Below are positions 46,490 to 57,221 of a DNA stretch of 64,000 bases, one piece after another. Source of the DNA: Liopterus haemorrhoidalis (Eukaryota; Arthropoda; Insecta; Coleoptera; Dytiscidae). The notes beneath the pieces were generated by a model that worked only from the letters and a program-made list of their open reading frames with translations, ran no database searches and was not told where the DNA came from. Each line of letters begins with the position of its first letter. The first letter of the stretch is position 1. The stretch spans positions 27,354,356-27,418,355 of the forward strand of contig OZ020624.1 in assembly GCA_963971575.1 (NCBI GenBank), read 5' to 3'. Position numbers and translations under genes: made by a program.

Positions 46490-47215
46490 ACAAAGCGTGC
46501 TTCATCGCATCAAATGCATGGTAATAGTAGCGTTCCGTATTTAAAGGAGTGTATATTAATTTGTATTAATCGTTATTTTTAAGGAAAATAAAAGCTTTTC
46601 AATGATTAATTTGTGATAGTGCTGCCATAATTTTGCAATGGTAGAACCATAGCTCTTTGGCTCTTCATGAATAGTCGCCACTGGTTTATTGAATTCGCAA
46701 GAAAATATTAGTAATTTTATTTTCTACTATTTGAGTAGCTTTGGATATTTTTTTCATGAAATTGTCCACCGCTGCTTCACAGCTTCTTATTTCAATTTTT
46801 ATGTACCATCTCCTGAGTGAAAGTAAAATGAAAATGTTGTCCACATTTATCAAATTAAAAGTGAAAAACTTTGTGTCGCACCCAAAAAATTTCACCTGTT
46901 CGCATTCTTTGAATCTTCACTTAATGAAATAGGCTTTATAACAATAATAAAAAAAAAGAGGTCGAAGGTTAAATAATAAGACTGTTGTAATTACTATATT
47001 TATTCTATGAACACATGTTTGTAAACAAGATATGAAAAACAAAAGATGAAGTCATGTTTTTGAACACATTACTGGAAAGACTTTTTGTTTTAACTTCAAT
47101 AAGAACAGGTTGTTAGTTGTTTTTATATTTTTTTATATCATTTTATAGGTATTTTTCTATATCAGATATTTATTTAACTCATTGTATAAAAATACTAAAG
47201 GAACGAGGCCTTACA
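46490..47215. other. no recognisable feature
   Basis: AT-rich. Minus frame 46686-46895 gives a 69-residue lysine/isoleucine-rich protein without known motif. Confidence 0.4.
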
Positions 47216-47261
47216 AATTTTTGTGACGGAAATGACGTCACTCCAAAGACCACAATGGCTA

Positions 47262-48371
47262 TAGTATTTACAATACGAAATGGCCAGTCTTGTTAGGAAG
47301 CTTAACAATGCGGTAATGGGTATATGGCAGTAATCCTAGGACTTATTGCAGTAAAAAGAATATAAGGGTTATTAAGGGAATTCTAAATTTATATCGAATA
47401 GATGTAATAGTAGTTTCTTAAAAACCATTAAGGATATTTTCCAAATTTATGATCCTAATGTTTCCAAATTTTAGGGGTTGTTATACTTGTTTGTTAGTTA
47501 ATTTTCAACGTTCGTAGCGTGCAATCATTAATAACATGGCTCTTTGGCGACCATTTGATTTTGAAGAAATTCGTAATTTCTGTAGTGAAAATAGTGAATC
47601 TGTACAAGGTGATTTGGAGTGCAAAAATGTGGACGTTGACGTGGAAAGCGAAAATGTGGACGTGGCTACTAAAAAAAAATTATAATTTTTCAGAAGATTG
47701 CAAAGTTCTGATACTGAACGTTATAATTAGTTAGTTTCGGAAGATAATGACAAACTTGTACTTAAAACTGCAGAATTAACTAGTGTTCCATACAGAATAA
47801 TTCAACGTATCAATGTTCGTGGCAAAAATCAGCAGCGAAAACGACCCGATTTACAAGTTTTCAAGAAAATAGATAGTTTTATGTCTAAAGCAATAAATAA
47901 AATATACGACTTTTATTCGAAAAATATAGGGCCGACTGTGCATCTTTTAATAAAAAAGTTGGAAGAAGACTTAATAGAATTTCCATACAAAGTTAGCCAT
48001 ATGTATAATTATTTGAAGGTGCTAGGATTTATTTTTGTTTGAAAAAAGAAAAGAATGATTTTTGTTTGTGCAAAATTGAAGTATTTAATATAGTCTGTAA
48101 AGACTTAAAAACAAAATTATTTTTAAACATGTCTGTATTTATAATTCAAATATAGCCAGCCTAAGCCTGATAAAAATGTGAAGGAATGTCATATGATTAT
48201 ATGCAGTTCATTCTAAATAGCATATAAGAAAACACGTTTATTTTCAATAATCATTACGGTCCTGGCAACTATTTTTTAACAGAACAAGAAACTCAGCAGG
48301 TATAATGGTTATACTATCAGTCATTATTGGAATCAGAAAAGGAGAGTGGCCATTTCATTTTGGAAATACTA
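47262..48371 (+). mobile_element. Tc1-like element with N-terminal HTH protein remnant, copy 2
   Basis: Inverted ends TAGTATTTACAATACGAAAT and the inverse of GGCCATTTCATTTTGGAAAT.ACTA, with TA on both sides. The coding remnant starts at 47536 (MALWRPFDFEEIRNFCSENS) and passes through frame breaks to DNDKLVLKTAELTSVPYRII with QRINVRGKNQQRKRPDLQVF. It then reads IGPTVHLLIKKLEEDLIEFP and SHMYNYLKVLGFIFV, ending near 48041. An HTH-like region is present; the DDE core is absent. Copy 1 is at 23762-24296. Confidence 0.7.
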
Positions 48372-48431
48372 TAATACTCCTTTCTTTAGTATTTTTATTT
48401 AATAATTTCACTTATTTTACGTTTCTAGGAT

Positions 48432-48999
48432 TAGACCGGGAGCTCATGACATTTTTGGTCTCCGATTTCATACAGCATGCCTTTTGGAGGAGAGAATATT
48501 TACCCTGTGACAACAAAAAAGGGATGGTACTAAACCCCTGCACGCTTTCCGGTCATAGGGAAAATTGCATTTCCGCTTGCACAAAATTTTTGTGTTTTTC
48601 TCTGATTTAATATTGCTTGCCCTTTTGTCAAAAGAAAGTTATAACAAATTTAAAGTCTTTTAATTATAGGCATGCTGTATGAAAACGCGGAAAATCATAT
48701 TTTTTATTACAAGATTACATGACCGTTTGAGCCCTTTGGGACCTTCCGAATCGCATGCATATATTTAAAAGACTTTAAATTTGTTATAACTTTCTTTTGA
48801 CAAAAGGGCAAGCAATATTAAATCAGAGAAAAGCACAAAAATTTTGTGTTTAAGTGGAAATGCAATTTTCCCAATGACCGGAAAGCGTGCAGGGTTTTAG
48901 TAACATCCCTTTTTTGTTGTCACAGGGTAAATATTCTCCCCTCCAAAAGGCATGCTGTATGAAATCGGAGACCAAAAACTGTCATGAGCTCCCGGTCTA
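48432..48999. mobile_element. long foldback element, 568 bp
   Basis: Arms of about 235 bp (48432-48668 and 48765-48999) are inverted copies with about 95 percent identity. Landmarks: TAGACCGGGAGCTCATGAC with its inverse, GGCATGCTGTATGAAATCGG with its inverse, and AACTTTCTTTTGACAAAAGG with its inverse. The loop is about 95 bp. GAT flanks both ends (48429-48431 and 49000-49002). No coding capacity. Confidence 0.8.
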
Positions 49000-49009
49000 G
49001 ATCTATCGT

Positions 49010-49545
49010 TGGTGCAAAAATATCTAGCAACACGACGTGTTGTTTCGTCCTTTTGCTATTTAGGGAATGAAAGATTTAAGGAGAACTTGTGCAACTGGCT
49101 ATTAAGGTTGCCCTGCTCTTATTAAAGCTAATTTAATAATGAATAATGAAATCCTTCCTAAACTAAGTTTTATGTACAGTATAGAAATATTTTTGGAAGA
49201 TTTTTATGCTTTATAACGAAGACTTTATTACTTTAAGGCCCTATCTTTCCACTTACAGGTAAACCCTAGAGGTTTACCCTAGAGGTGATACTTTCTGTGC
49301 TGAATAAATGTTATCCCGTCTTTCAATACAAATTTATCTATCGGATAGTTATCTAAAGGATAATGAGACTGACGTATTGAATTCACCGATTGATACTGAC
49401 ATTTATTCAGCAGATGGAGTTCCAGATAACCTTATTTGTCAGATACTTACCAAGAGGTTTTCTTGAAGGTGGAAAGACCGGGCTTAATTCTGGATTTAGA
49501 AGACGTTCTATAAGTGAGCTACAGTTAGAAATATTCTAGATTAGG
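49010..49545. other. no recognisable feature downstream of CCDC170
   Basis: AT-rich. Short duplicated GGTTTACCCTAGAGGT near 49265. Possible far 3' UTR of the gene but no evidence. Confidence 0.35.
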
Positions 49546-49673
49546 TTTATTTGATGTTTTAAAAGTCAAAGACTTGCAGGACTATTCAGAGACAACAAAT
49601 AAACAGTGTTTAAATTGAACACTGTCTAAATTCAGTGTTTAATTTTTTTCTTATTCAATGGTGCAACCAAGTC

Positions 49674-49838
49674 TTACTGGGCTCCAAAATCTGTCAAAAT
49701 GCCATGAAAAGCCATTATTGCCAAAATATATCCCAGGATTATAAGAAGTAATGTCACTATTAATTTGACAAAATCAATAATTTGAACATTTCTGTCTTTC
49801 TTTGTATTTCCTTTTTTCATTTTGCTTTTATTATACAT
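49674..49838 (-). CDS. possible 54-aa single-pass membrane micropeptide in the CCDC170 3' region
   Basis: This open frame starts 13 bp after the CCDC170 stop, in another frame. It reads MYNKSKMKKGNTKKDRN, then a hydrophobic segment (residues about 19-44, including LIVTLLLIILGYILAIMAF), then HGILTDFGAQ and a stop. The Lys/Arg-rich N-side followed by one helix is the usual form of a small tail- or signal-anchored peptide. A second ATG six codons in has a better context (AAAATGA). The frame stays open upstream into exon 10 for 34 codons, so an alternatively spliced CCDC170 isoform with a membrane tail is another reading. Against it: an AATAAA at its own fourth codon could end the message there, and AT-rich UTRs often give hydrophobic frames. 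I do not recognise a family. Confidence 0.3.
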   Translation of the reverse strand: MYNKSKMKKGNTKKDRNVQIIDFVKLIVTLLLIILGYILAIMAFHGILTDFGAQ

Positions 49839-49851
49839 CAAATCGGGTGTG

Positions 49852-50080
49852 TCAAATGCTAGGTCTAGGTGGTCTTTTGGTGAAGATATCGTCCATGTCA
49901 TCATCAATATCTGGGGCTGGATCATATCCTGAATCATCATATCGACTCCTGTCTGGAGTCCTGGACATGCGACTCACAACACCTGGAGTTGGACTACGGG
50001 ATGTTAGTCTTAAAACAGGATCATCGTATCTTCTGGAGACTAAGGTAAAATCATGGTGGGCATCAACTAATTTCTGCAAC
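49852..50080 (-). CDS. CCDC170: CCDC170 exon 10 (last exon, stop codon)
   Basis: Completes the Arg codon, then LQKLVDAHHDFTLVSRRYDD, a Ser/Arg/Pro-rich linker (SRSPTPGVVSRMSRTPDRSR) and an acidic tail ending RPPRPSI and a stop. LQKLVDAHHDF matches LERLVHSHQHHF of vertebrates. AATAAA lies on the minus strand at 49832-49827, only about 20 bp past the stop, with further copies downstream (49551-49546). Confidence 0.9.
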
Positions 50081-53000
50081 CTGAAAGAGCATTAAGATAC
50101 ATTAAAAAGATGAAAGAGACTAGAACTACATAGGACATGCTCGAAGTTCCACCAATTGGCCACATTCGTCAGATTTTTTTCTGGTGGGAAATGATAAAAA
50201 TAATACTCAAGAAATACAATGCTTGAAGAACTTAAACTTTTCATTACTCAAGGCTTGTAAAATGTACTTAAATGGTTTAAAAATTATTTAGAAAATAGGA
50301 AACAAATAGTCATATGTGATAGTGTAATTTCAAAAGAAAAGTTAATAGAGTACGGTGTACCACAAGGTTGTATTCTGGGCCCGTTATTGTTTATCATCTT
50401 GTGATAAAAACATCAAAGTAAGCCGTGGAAGAACAAGACAGCAATATAAGGCATATTGAAGTAAGGCATATTAAATCTAACTAGATCACGAGGGAGAAAA
50501 AATATAAGATAAAAGAGACGGTATCACTAAAAAAACCGGTGCTCTCTGGCCCAGAAACGCTCAAGACAGGATGGAAGGACAGGGAGGAGGCCTTGCCCAA
50601 AGATTGGGATAGTTTTAGGCTAATTATTATTTGGGGTTTGTCAGATCTTGACAAGCGTCAACTAATCGCAAACTTCAGTAACCCTTCAATACACACGGCT
50701 GCATTCACTGCGTGCCACTGCGTGCCCGATCATGGACATCCGTTTCAGCAGGACTTGCGTCTTTCACAGTTCTTACCCACCTCCTAACAGTACTTACATC
50801 AACACACGCCGCACTGTAAACGGCACTTAACCTTCGATGGGTATCAATGGGCTACATCTTCCGCAGTAAGAAATTCAATGAGAGCTCGTTGTTTTAACCG
50901 CACATCCATGCCGGCCGCCATGTTTAAAACTGTCATGCGCAAACACTATGTTGCTGAAAATCTCCGCTAGGAGGACTTATGTACAGATACTTAAGGTAAA
51001 TGGCAAACCACTTTTGACACGGTCTGGCCATTATAAAAGTTATGGCCATGGAGGCATTTGTTTTCAATATGCCCTCGTATTTTTCATTAGTATTATTATA
51101 ACTTAACCTTAAACTAATTTTACCTGGATATCAGTTCGTAGTCTGGTATAGGGATTGGTGCACCCAATATTTTTGCTACCGAAGATTTGAAACTTTGCAG
51201 TTGTGATTCACGTCTCGATATATCAGCTAACTGATCTTTGACTCTGACTAGTTCATCTCGAACCATGTGAATAGAATGTTCAGACATTGATCTTTCTTGT
51301 TCTATCGATTCTCCAGTTGATCTAAGATTGTCTTTCAAAATATTAACCTTTCTGTTGTATCTGGTTCGAAGCATTTCCGATTCAACCAAACGTTTCTGAA
51401 GTTCTTCCACTTTTCTACCACGCTCCAAAGCCGTTATCTAAAATATAAATAATTGTACACTATTTACTAGGGTTATTTCATAAATAATGCACAGATAAGT
51501 AACACTGCGGGTTGAATAACGCAACAACAATTTAACTAGAATTTTGACAAAATAATTTAAACAAAAGAAAAATGGAAAAAAAAAACAAATAATAAAATTG
51601 TTTCCTCTGCCCGAGAGCGAACCCTAGTTTGCTGTTTAGCAAGCGAGCAAACCATTAGACCAGGATACGCCTTCTAGTATAGTGTGTTACATAACTATAA
51701 CTTTTGTACATCGTCAACAAAAAAACACAAAAAATGCGTTATTTTCCGAAAACATAACCTGATCATAAATTCCTGTTGTACTATTCCGGTTCACAACAAT
51801 CCACTTTACTTTACTTTATTTAATTTACGCTTTTAAAAATTAAATGCAACATTTGCCGAAATATAACTAGAATTTTGACAAAATAATTTAAAGAAAATAA
51901 AAATGGAAAAAAAAACAAAAATAAAAGTGTCTCCTCTGCCCTGGAGCGAATCCTAGAATTCTGGGTAGCTAGCGAGCATGCTAACCGTTAGACCATGACA
52001 CGTCTTTTAGTCTTGTGTGTTACATGACTATAACTTTTGTAAATCGTCAACCAAAAATTACAAAAAATGCTACAGGGTGTGGGACAACAATTTTTTTTTT
52101 GCACAAATTTGGCAAAAAAGCATCAAAATAATTTATTTTGCAAAAATAAAATTTTGATCGTTAATCCACGTACTAAGGGCTTTCATTTGATACCCTACCC
52201 AGAATTAAACATTAATATATTTTTTTTCGATGAGCACATATTTGTTTATATCTTTAGGGGTATATGTTTTTTAGATGTTTTAGTATTTTTCCTATATGCG
52301 GGTCAAAGAGTTGTATAGCATGCCAACTCTCTAGGTTAAACCGTTTGGCTATAATTTTTACCAAACAGACAGATAGAAGACAAAATGACGGTATAAGGGT
52401 TTTTTGGTCATACCTACAAAACCCTAAAAAACAAAAGAATCGTGTGCATTATTTATGAAATGACCCTTGTATATAATTAAAGTCCGTTCTACATTATACT
52501 TTTTTGCGAAGCACTCCAGATTTTTTGCGTAGACGTAAAAAGTATAATATGAAACACAATATTTCCTTCCAACTTTCGATGCTACACTACAAACTACACT
52601 ATTTTCAAAACTACCTCCGGTCAAATTTTTAGATGACAGTTGTATACTTCTCAGTCGTACCAACTACCAAATTTTTAGTTTTTGTTTACAACTTAACTTT
52701 TAGAAGTTTATTAAGTTGGTGAGAAGTTTATTTAGAACATATAATTAAATATAAACTTATGAAATATTAAACAATATTTATAAATTGGTTACTAGAATTG
52801 ATTCTATAACCAAACTGTTGTCACCTGAACCTAAATTTTTTTAACTTGGCATAGAAGAGTATCACAAAGTAATAAAAGATGGAAGGTATCGCTGTTATAT
52901 TTTTTCCCCACTATATTCTGTAGTATCAAAAGTTGAAATGACGTCAGAGTTGGATAGTATTGAAAGAAATATAATGTAGAACGGACTTAAGGAGTGATTT

Positions 53001-56000
53001 TGTTACTTTATAATCTGCAGCTTCAGCTAGTTGTGCATTCAATTCTCGGCATTGACCTTTACTGTCGCCTAATTGTATTTGAAGTCTTTCTACTTGTTTC
53101 AGTAGTTTCTTCACTCTAAGATTTGCTTCATCTCTCTCATTTTGAAGAACAACCTTCACCTTAGCACTATCTTCTTGCAAGGCTAATTTCCGACGAAGAA
53201 GATCAAGATGGAGGTCTTTTCTTTGTACTTGTTCACGAAGAGTGCGACAGCGACGTTGTAGTTGATATACAGTCGCAGTCTGCAAGCAGAAATATATTTT
53301 AGAAATTCATATTTTGGTTTTCTATTGACTATCGAAAAACAGAAAGAAATTAATGGATTTGGAGGAAGTCAAGATGGAGGTCTGGGTACTGAAAAAGGTA
53401 TAAATTAGCTTATTATTCTGGTACAGATCCGTGAAAATGACGCGAATAAATTTTAGTTTAAATTGTTTCGATTTTGTTTTGGGAGTGCAGTTTTTCTTAG
53501 GTGTGTCGAGCCATGGCTCGAAGGACCAAGTTCTGGGTACAAAGTTGTGCATAGTACTGTGTTGTGACTACAGTGAATGTGCATTTTTAGTAAAAATCGA
53601 TTCTTACTTCACGCCAAACTGGTATGTCATGGCATGTTCTTTCGCGTCTCAGGCGAGGAAGACTGTGGCAACCATAGTAACCACAACACAGCAACTATAC
53701 AAAAACAATTCATTAGATGATAATTTAGGGTACATTCGAGTTGTACAGGGTAGAGCGAGCGTCAAAGTTGAAGGTGACGTCATGAATAGAACACTGACGG
53801 TGCGCAACAACTCGAACACGGAGCGAGCATGGATTGTGACGTATTGTTTATAAAATGTAAACCTACAATTTTAGGCAGTGTTTTTACTATCAGATTTGTT
53901 CACACTAGTCATGAATCAAAATTATGTCCTTTGATTTGTCGTTGAATTATTTGTCAATGATGAAGTTAATGAATCTGAACAATTAATTTTAGAAAGAGTA
54001 TGGGGATTTACGGAAAATACGGTGCTAAGATTTTCAAATCACATTTTCGGGGATCTTCTACAGTTTTCGAAAATATTTTTGGAAAACTGCTAGCAGTGTC
54101 AGAAGAAATTCATCTGAGACCAGGAGGAAATCCCGAAACAAAACTTGAAAAACAGCTTGTGATAGCATTGTGCTACCTTGCCAACATTAAGAGCTCCTAT
54201 AAATTTACAAATAGAACATAACCCAGCAACATTTTTATACGGGCCAGTACTGTTAAAGCACATACTCCTCGTCATTGAAAGTAATGAGCCAGTACCCCGG
54301 TGTCCCCGTGGCCGTTAGCTGGCCCATTGATGTATCAATTGCCGACCCAGCAGCGGTAAAGTGCAAAATAATAGCATTAGTTAAAAGGTTTATTTCTGAC
54401 GGACCAGTGCTTATTTTATACCCACTCTCTAGTATTTCAAATGTTACATATGTATATTTACCTTATACTTACCTAGTATTAAAATAAATTAATGGTTAGG
54501 TGCAAAATAAATACTCATTTGGCCATTTCACCATCGTTGAATAAATTTATTTAACAAAAAAAGTTGACAATATCGCATCGGTTTTAAACTATTAATGAAA
54601 AAATTAACGTTGCTGTCAATAGAATGATGCGATATTGTCAACTTTATTCATTGAATAAATTTATTCAACGATGGTGAAACAAAAGTAAAATGTAACATAT
54701 TATCAAAAATAAGGAGTGCTCATAAAATAATGGTAAAGTACTTCGTATAGGAGGAGTGCGAAATACAAATGTGAAGTACATTATTAATACTGGCCTTGCA
54801 CAAACTTTTAGTGCCAGCAATTTACCAACAGAAAAAGCAGTTTGCCGACATTCGGCCGATGGTTGAATGTTTGCTGGGAACCCTGTTTCTTCCATGTTAA
54901 TTTTATGCACGGTGTATTTAATTTTATATTATGTTTACAAACACAATACAGCTTTTGAAGTTAGTAGAAATGACACAAATACGAAAAATGATAATATTTT
55001 TCCCGCCGTTCCCTCGCTATTTTCTGTCATACCCCATATGCCAGGTCTTAAAACCCCGAACACATAGTTAATTTACGTTAATTCTTAGTACTAATTCTAA
55101 TTTATAATTTCGAGTTTGTGAACGCAGGATTTTAAATGCAAAATTTAAATAATGTTAATTTGAAAATCGTCAATTTAACAGTATATGGCTCTAGCAGTTT
55201 ATGATACCTCCAGCATAGGAGATGACGACATGAGGACCACGTGATTAGTTTAAACTAGAGGAAGTGTGAATTTTTATACGTTTCAGGATTTCGTAGGTAT
55301 CTAGAAAGTTACGTAGCTTATAGAAACAATTTTTTGCTATAATCGTTACAAATTTAACATTCTTGAAAACCATATTTCGTTAGTAGAAGAGTTTCTTGAT
55401 TTTGCCAACGAAATTTTAAAAATTGTAGGGGAAAATTAATCAATTTTTTCCCATTTCCAATTATGTGCTAAGGGTTTGCTTTCAATGACGTATTGTGTTA
55501 CAAAATAGTTAACATACAAACAAAAATTAATCAACAATAAAATACGCAATTGTTTTAATTGTAATATGTTGCAACTTTCCTATTAATGCGAGTAATGACA
55601 CCGGAAATACAAATTAGTAATTGTGTTTAACACAATCGAAAGAATTTAACTGTGGAAAAACATGCTTAAACTTACCTTATCGACAAGTTTGTCGCTTTCA
55701 AGTCTTGCTAATTGTTCTGCTCGTACTAATAGAGATTCTGTATGCAAATCAACCCCTAATTCTTGAGAAATCTCGTCCATGTTCAATGCTCTGGCTAATC
55801 TTTCCAAAAATGTCATGAACTGAAACATTAAAGACATAGTAAATACTAGAGATGGGTCGTTCATGAATGAACCGACTCATTGAGCCGGATTAGTACGCTG
55901 ACCGAAGGGAGCTGGTTCATCAAATTTAAATGAACCGGTTCCATCGTTCACTGCACAGTTTCTGGGATTTGGCTGATAGGAAAACAGTTTAATTCTGACA

Positions 56001-57157
56001 ATGCTGTAAAACTGGCCTTCCAGGAATTCATTGATTCTCGTCCGCCAGGATTTTATACTACCGGCCTGAATAACCTGCCGCTTAAATGACAAAAGTGTAT
56101 AGACAATATGGGTGCATACCTTGAGGAATAAAATAATTTCTTATATTTGTAAGTTATCAACCAACTTTGCCTTTTTTTCTACATATTTCATCCTTGACGA
56201 CCTAATATAATTTTTAATTTTCTGCAAAGGAATTCTTTAATGTCTTACCGTTGTTTTATCTCTTTTCAATCCTTCTCTACTAATTTCACATCCATTCAGT
56301 TCAGCTTCCATTTTATGGACTCTGGCTTCCAAATGATTCTTCTCATCTTCCAAGATACGTATTCTAGAAGAAGCTTCCTCTTGAAGCACAGTCTGTCTGC
56401 TTATCTGCTGACCTTCCATTGAAAGTTTCTCCCTCAACATATCCAGTTGCTAAAAATTATTTATAACTTATAATTATTAGTTTTACTTTTTATATGTTAG
56501 AAGAAAATTGACGCGTTTAACGAATGCAACTGCTGGGAATCAGAACTCAGCCTGTTTACTTCATGATAGTCATGTGTGGCCAGTTCCCTAAACTAATAGC
56601 AAGAGAAATACTGTAGTCTGTAAGTTAATATACTCAACAGTTGCGTTCGCTAAGTTCGAGCCCAGTGTCTTACATCTGACTTTTCTTTGTTATCTAGTAA
56701 TATTTCTCGTATTCTTTCTTTGATGGAAGTTTCATGGGATTCGACAAATCTAGTTGGACCACTCAGTTGAATTGCCAATGATTCTAGAAGATGCCTTAGT
56801 TCGTTGTGGAGCCTGGATTGTTTGTCCTCACGAATTTTAAGTTCATCTATATTATAAGTATTTATATTATAATACTCGACAACAACAACAACAGCAACAA
56901 CAACAGCAACAGCAACAACAGCAACAAAAACAACAACAACAACAACAATGGCAACAGTGGCAAAAGTGGCAACAGCGGCAACAGCAACAGCAGCAACAGC
57001 ATCAACAGCAGCAACAGCAACAACAGCAGCAACAGTAGCAACAGCAGACAGCAGCAACAGGAGCAAAAGCAGCAACAGCAGCAATAGCAGCAACCGCAGC
57101 AACAACAGCAACAATAGTAACAACAGCCACAAAAACAGCAACAACAGTAACAACAGC

Positions 57158-57221
<64 letters not shown>

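Larger units (their letters stand above)
51515..52432 (-). mobile_element. HINE copy J with internal tandem duplication
   Basis: The subterminal repeat ends at 52432 (ACCTACAAAACCCTAAAAA on plus). The GTCT tract is nearly lost (52365-52375). The stretch from AACTAGAATTTTGACAAAAT through the tRNA-like segment to CAAAAGTTATAGTTATGT appears twice (51530-51725 and 51855-52050). The 3' hairpin end is missing. Confidence 0.8.
51467..52469. mobile_element. mariner-type MITE (TA-flanked) carrying HINE copy J
   Basis: CTAGGGTTATTTCATAAATA (51467-51486) and the inverse TATTTATGAAATGACCCTTG (52450-52469) are inverted ends of about 27 bp with TA outside. Only about 50 bp on the left and 37 bp on the right belong to the MITE; the remaining interior is HINE copy J. 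It lies in the CCDC170 intron between exons 8 and 9. Confidence 0.7.

Noticed and set aside
46686..46932. Overlapping 69- and 63-residue frames on opposite strands
   Set aside because: Neither shows a known motif or exon signals, and both are rich in residues of AT-rich codons.
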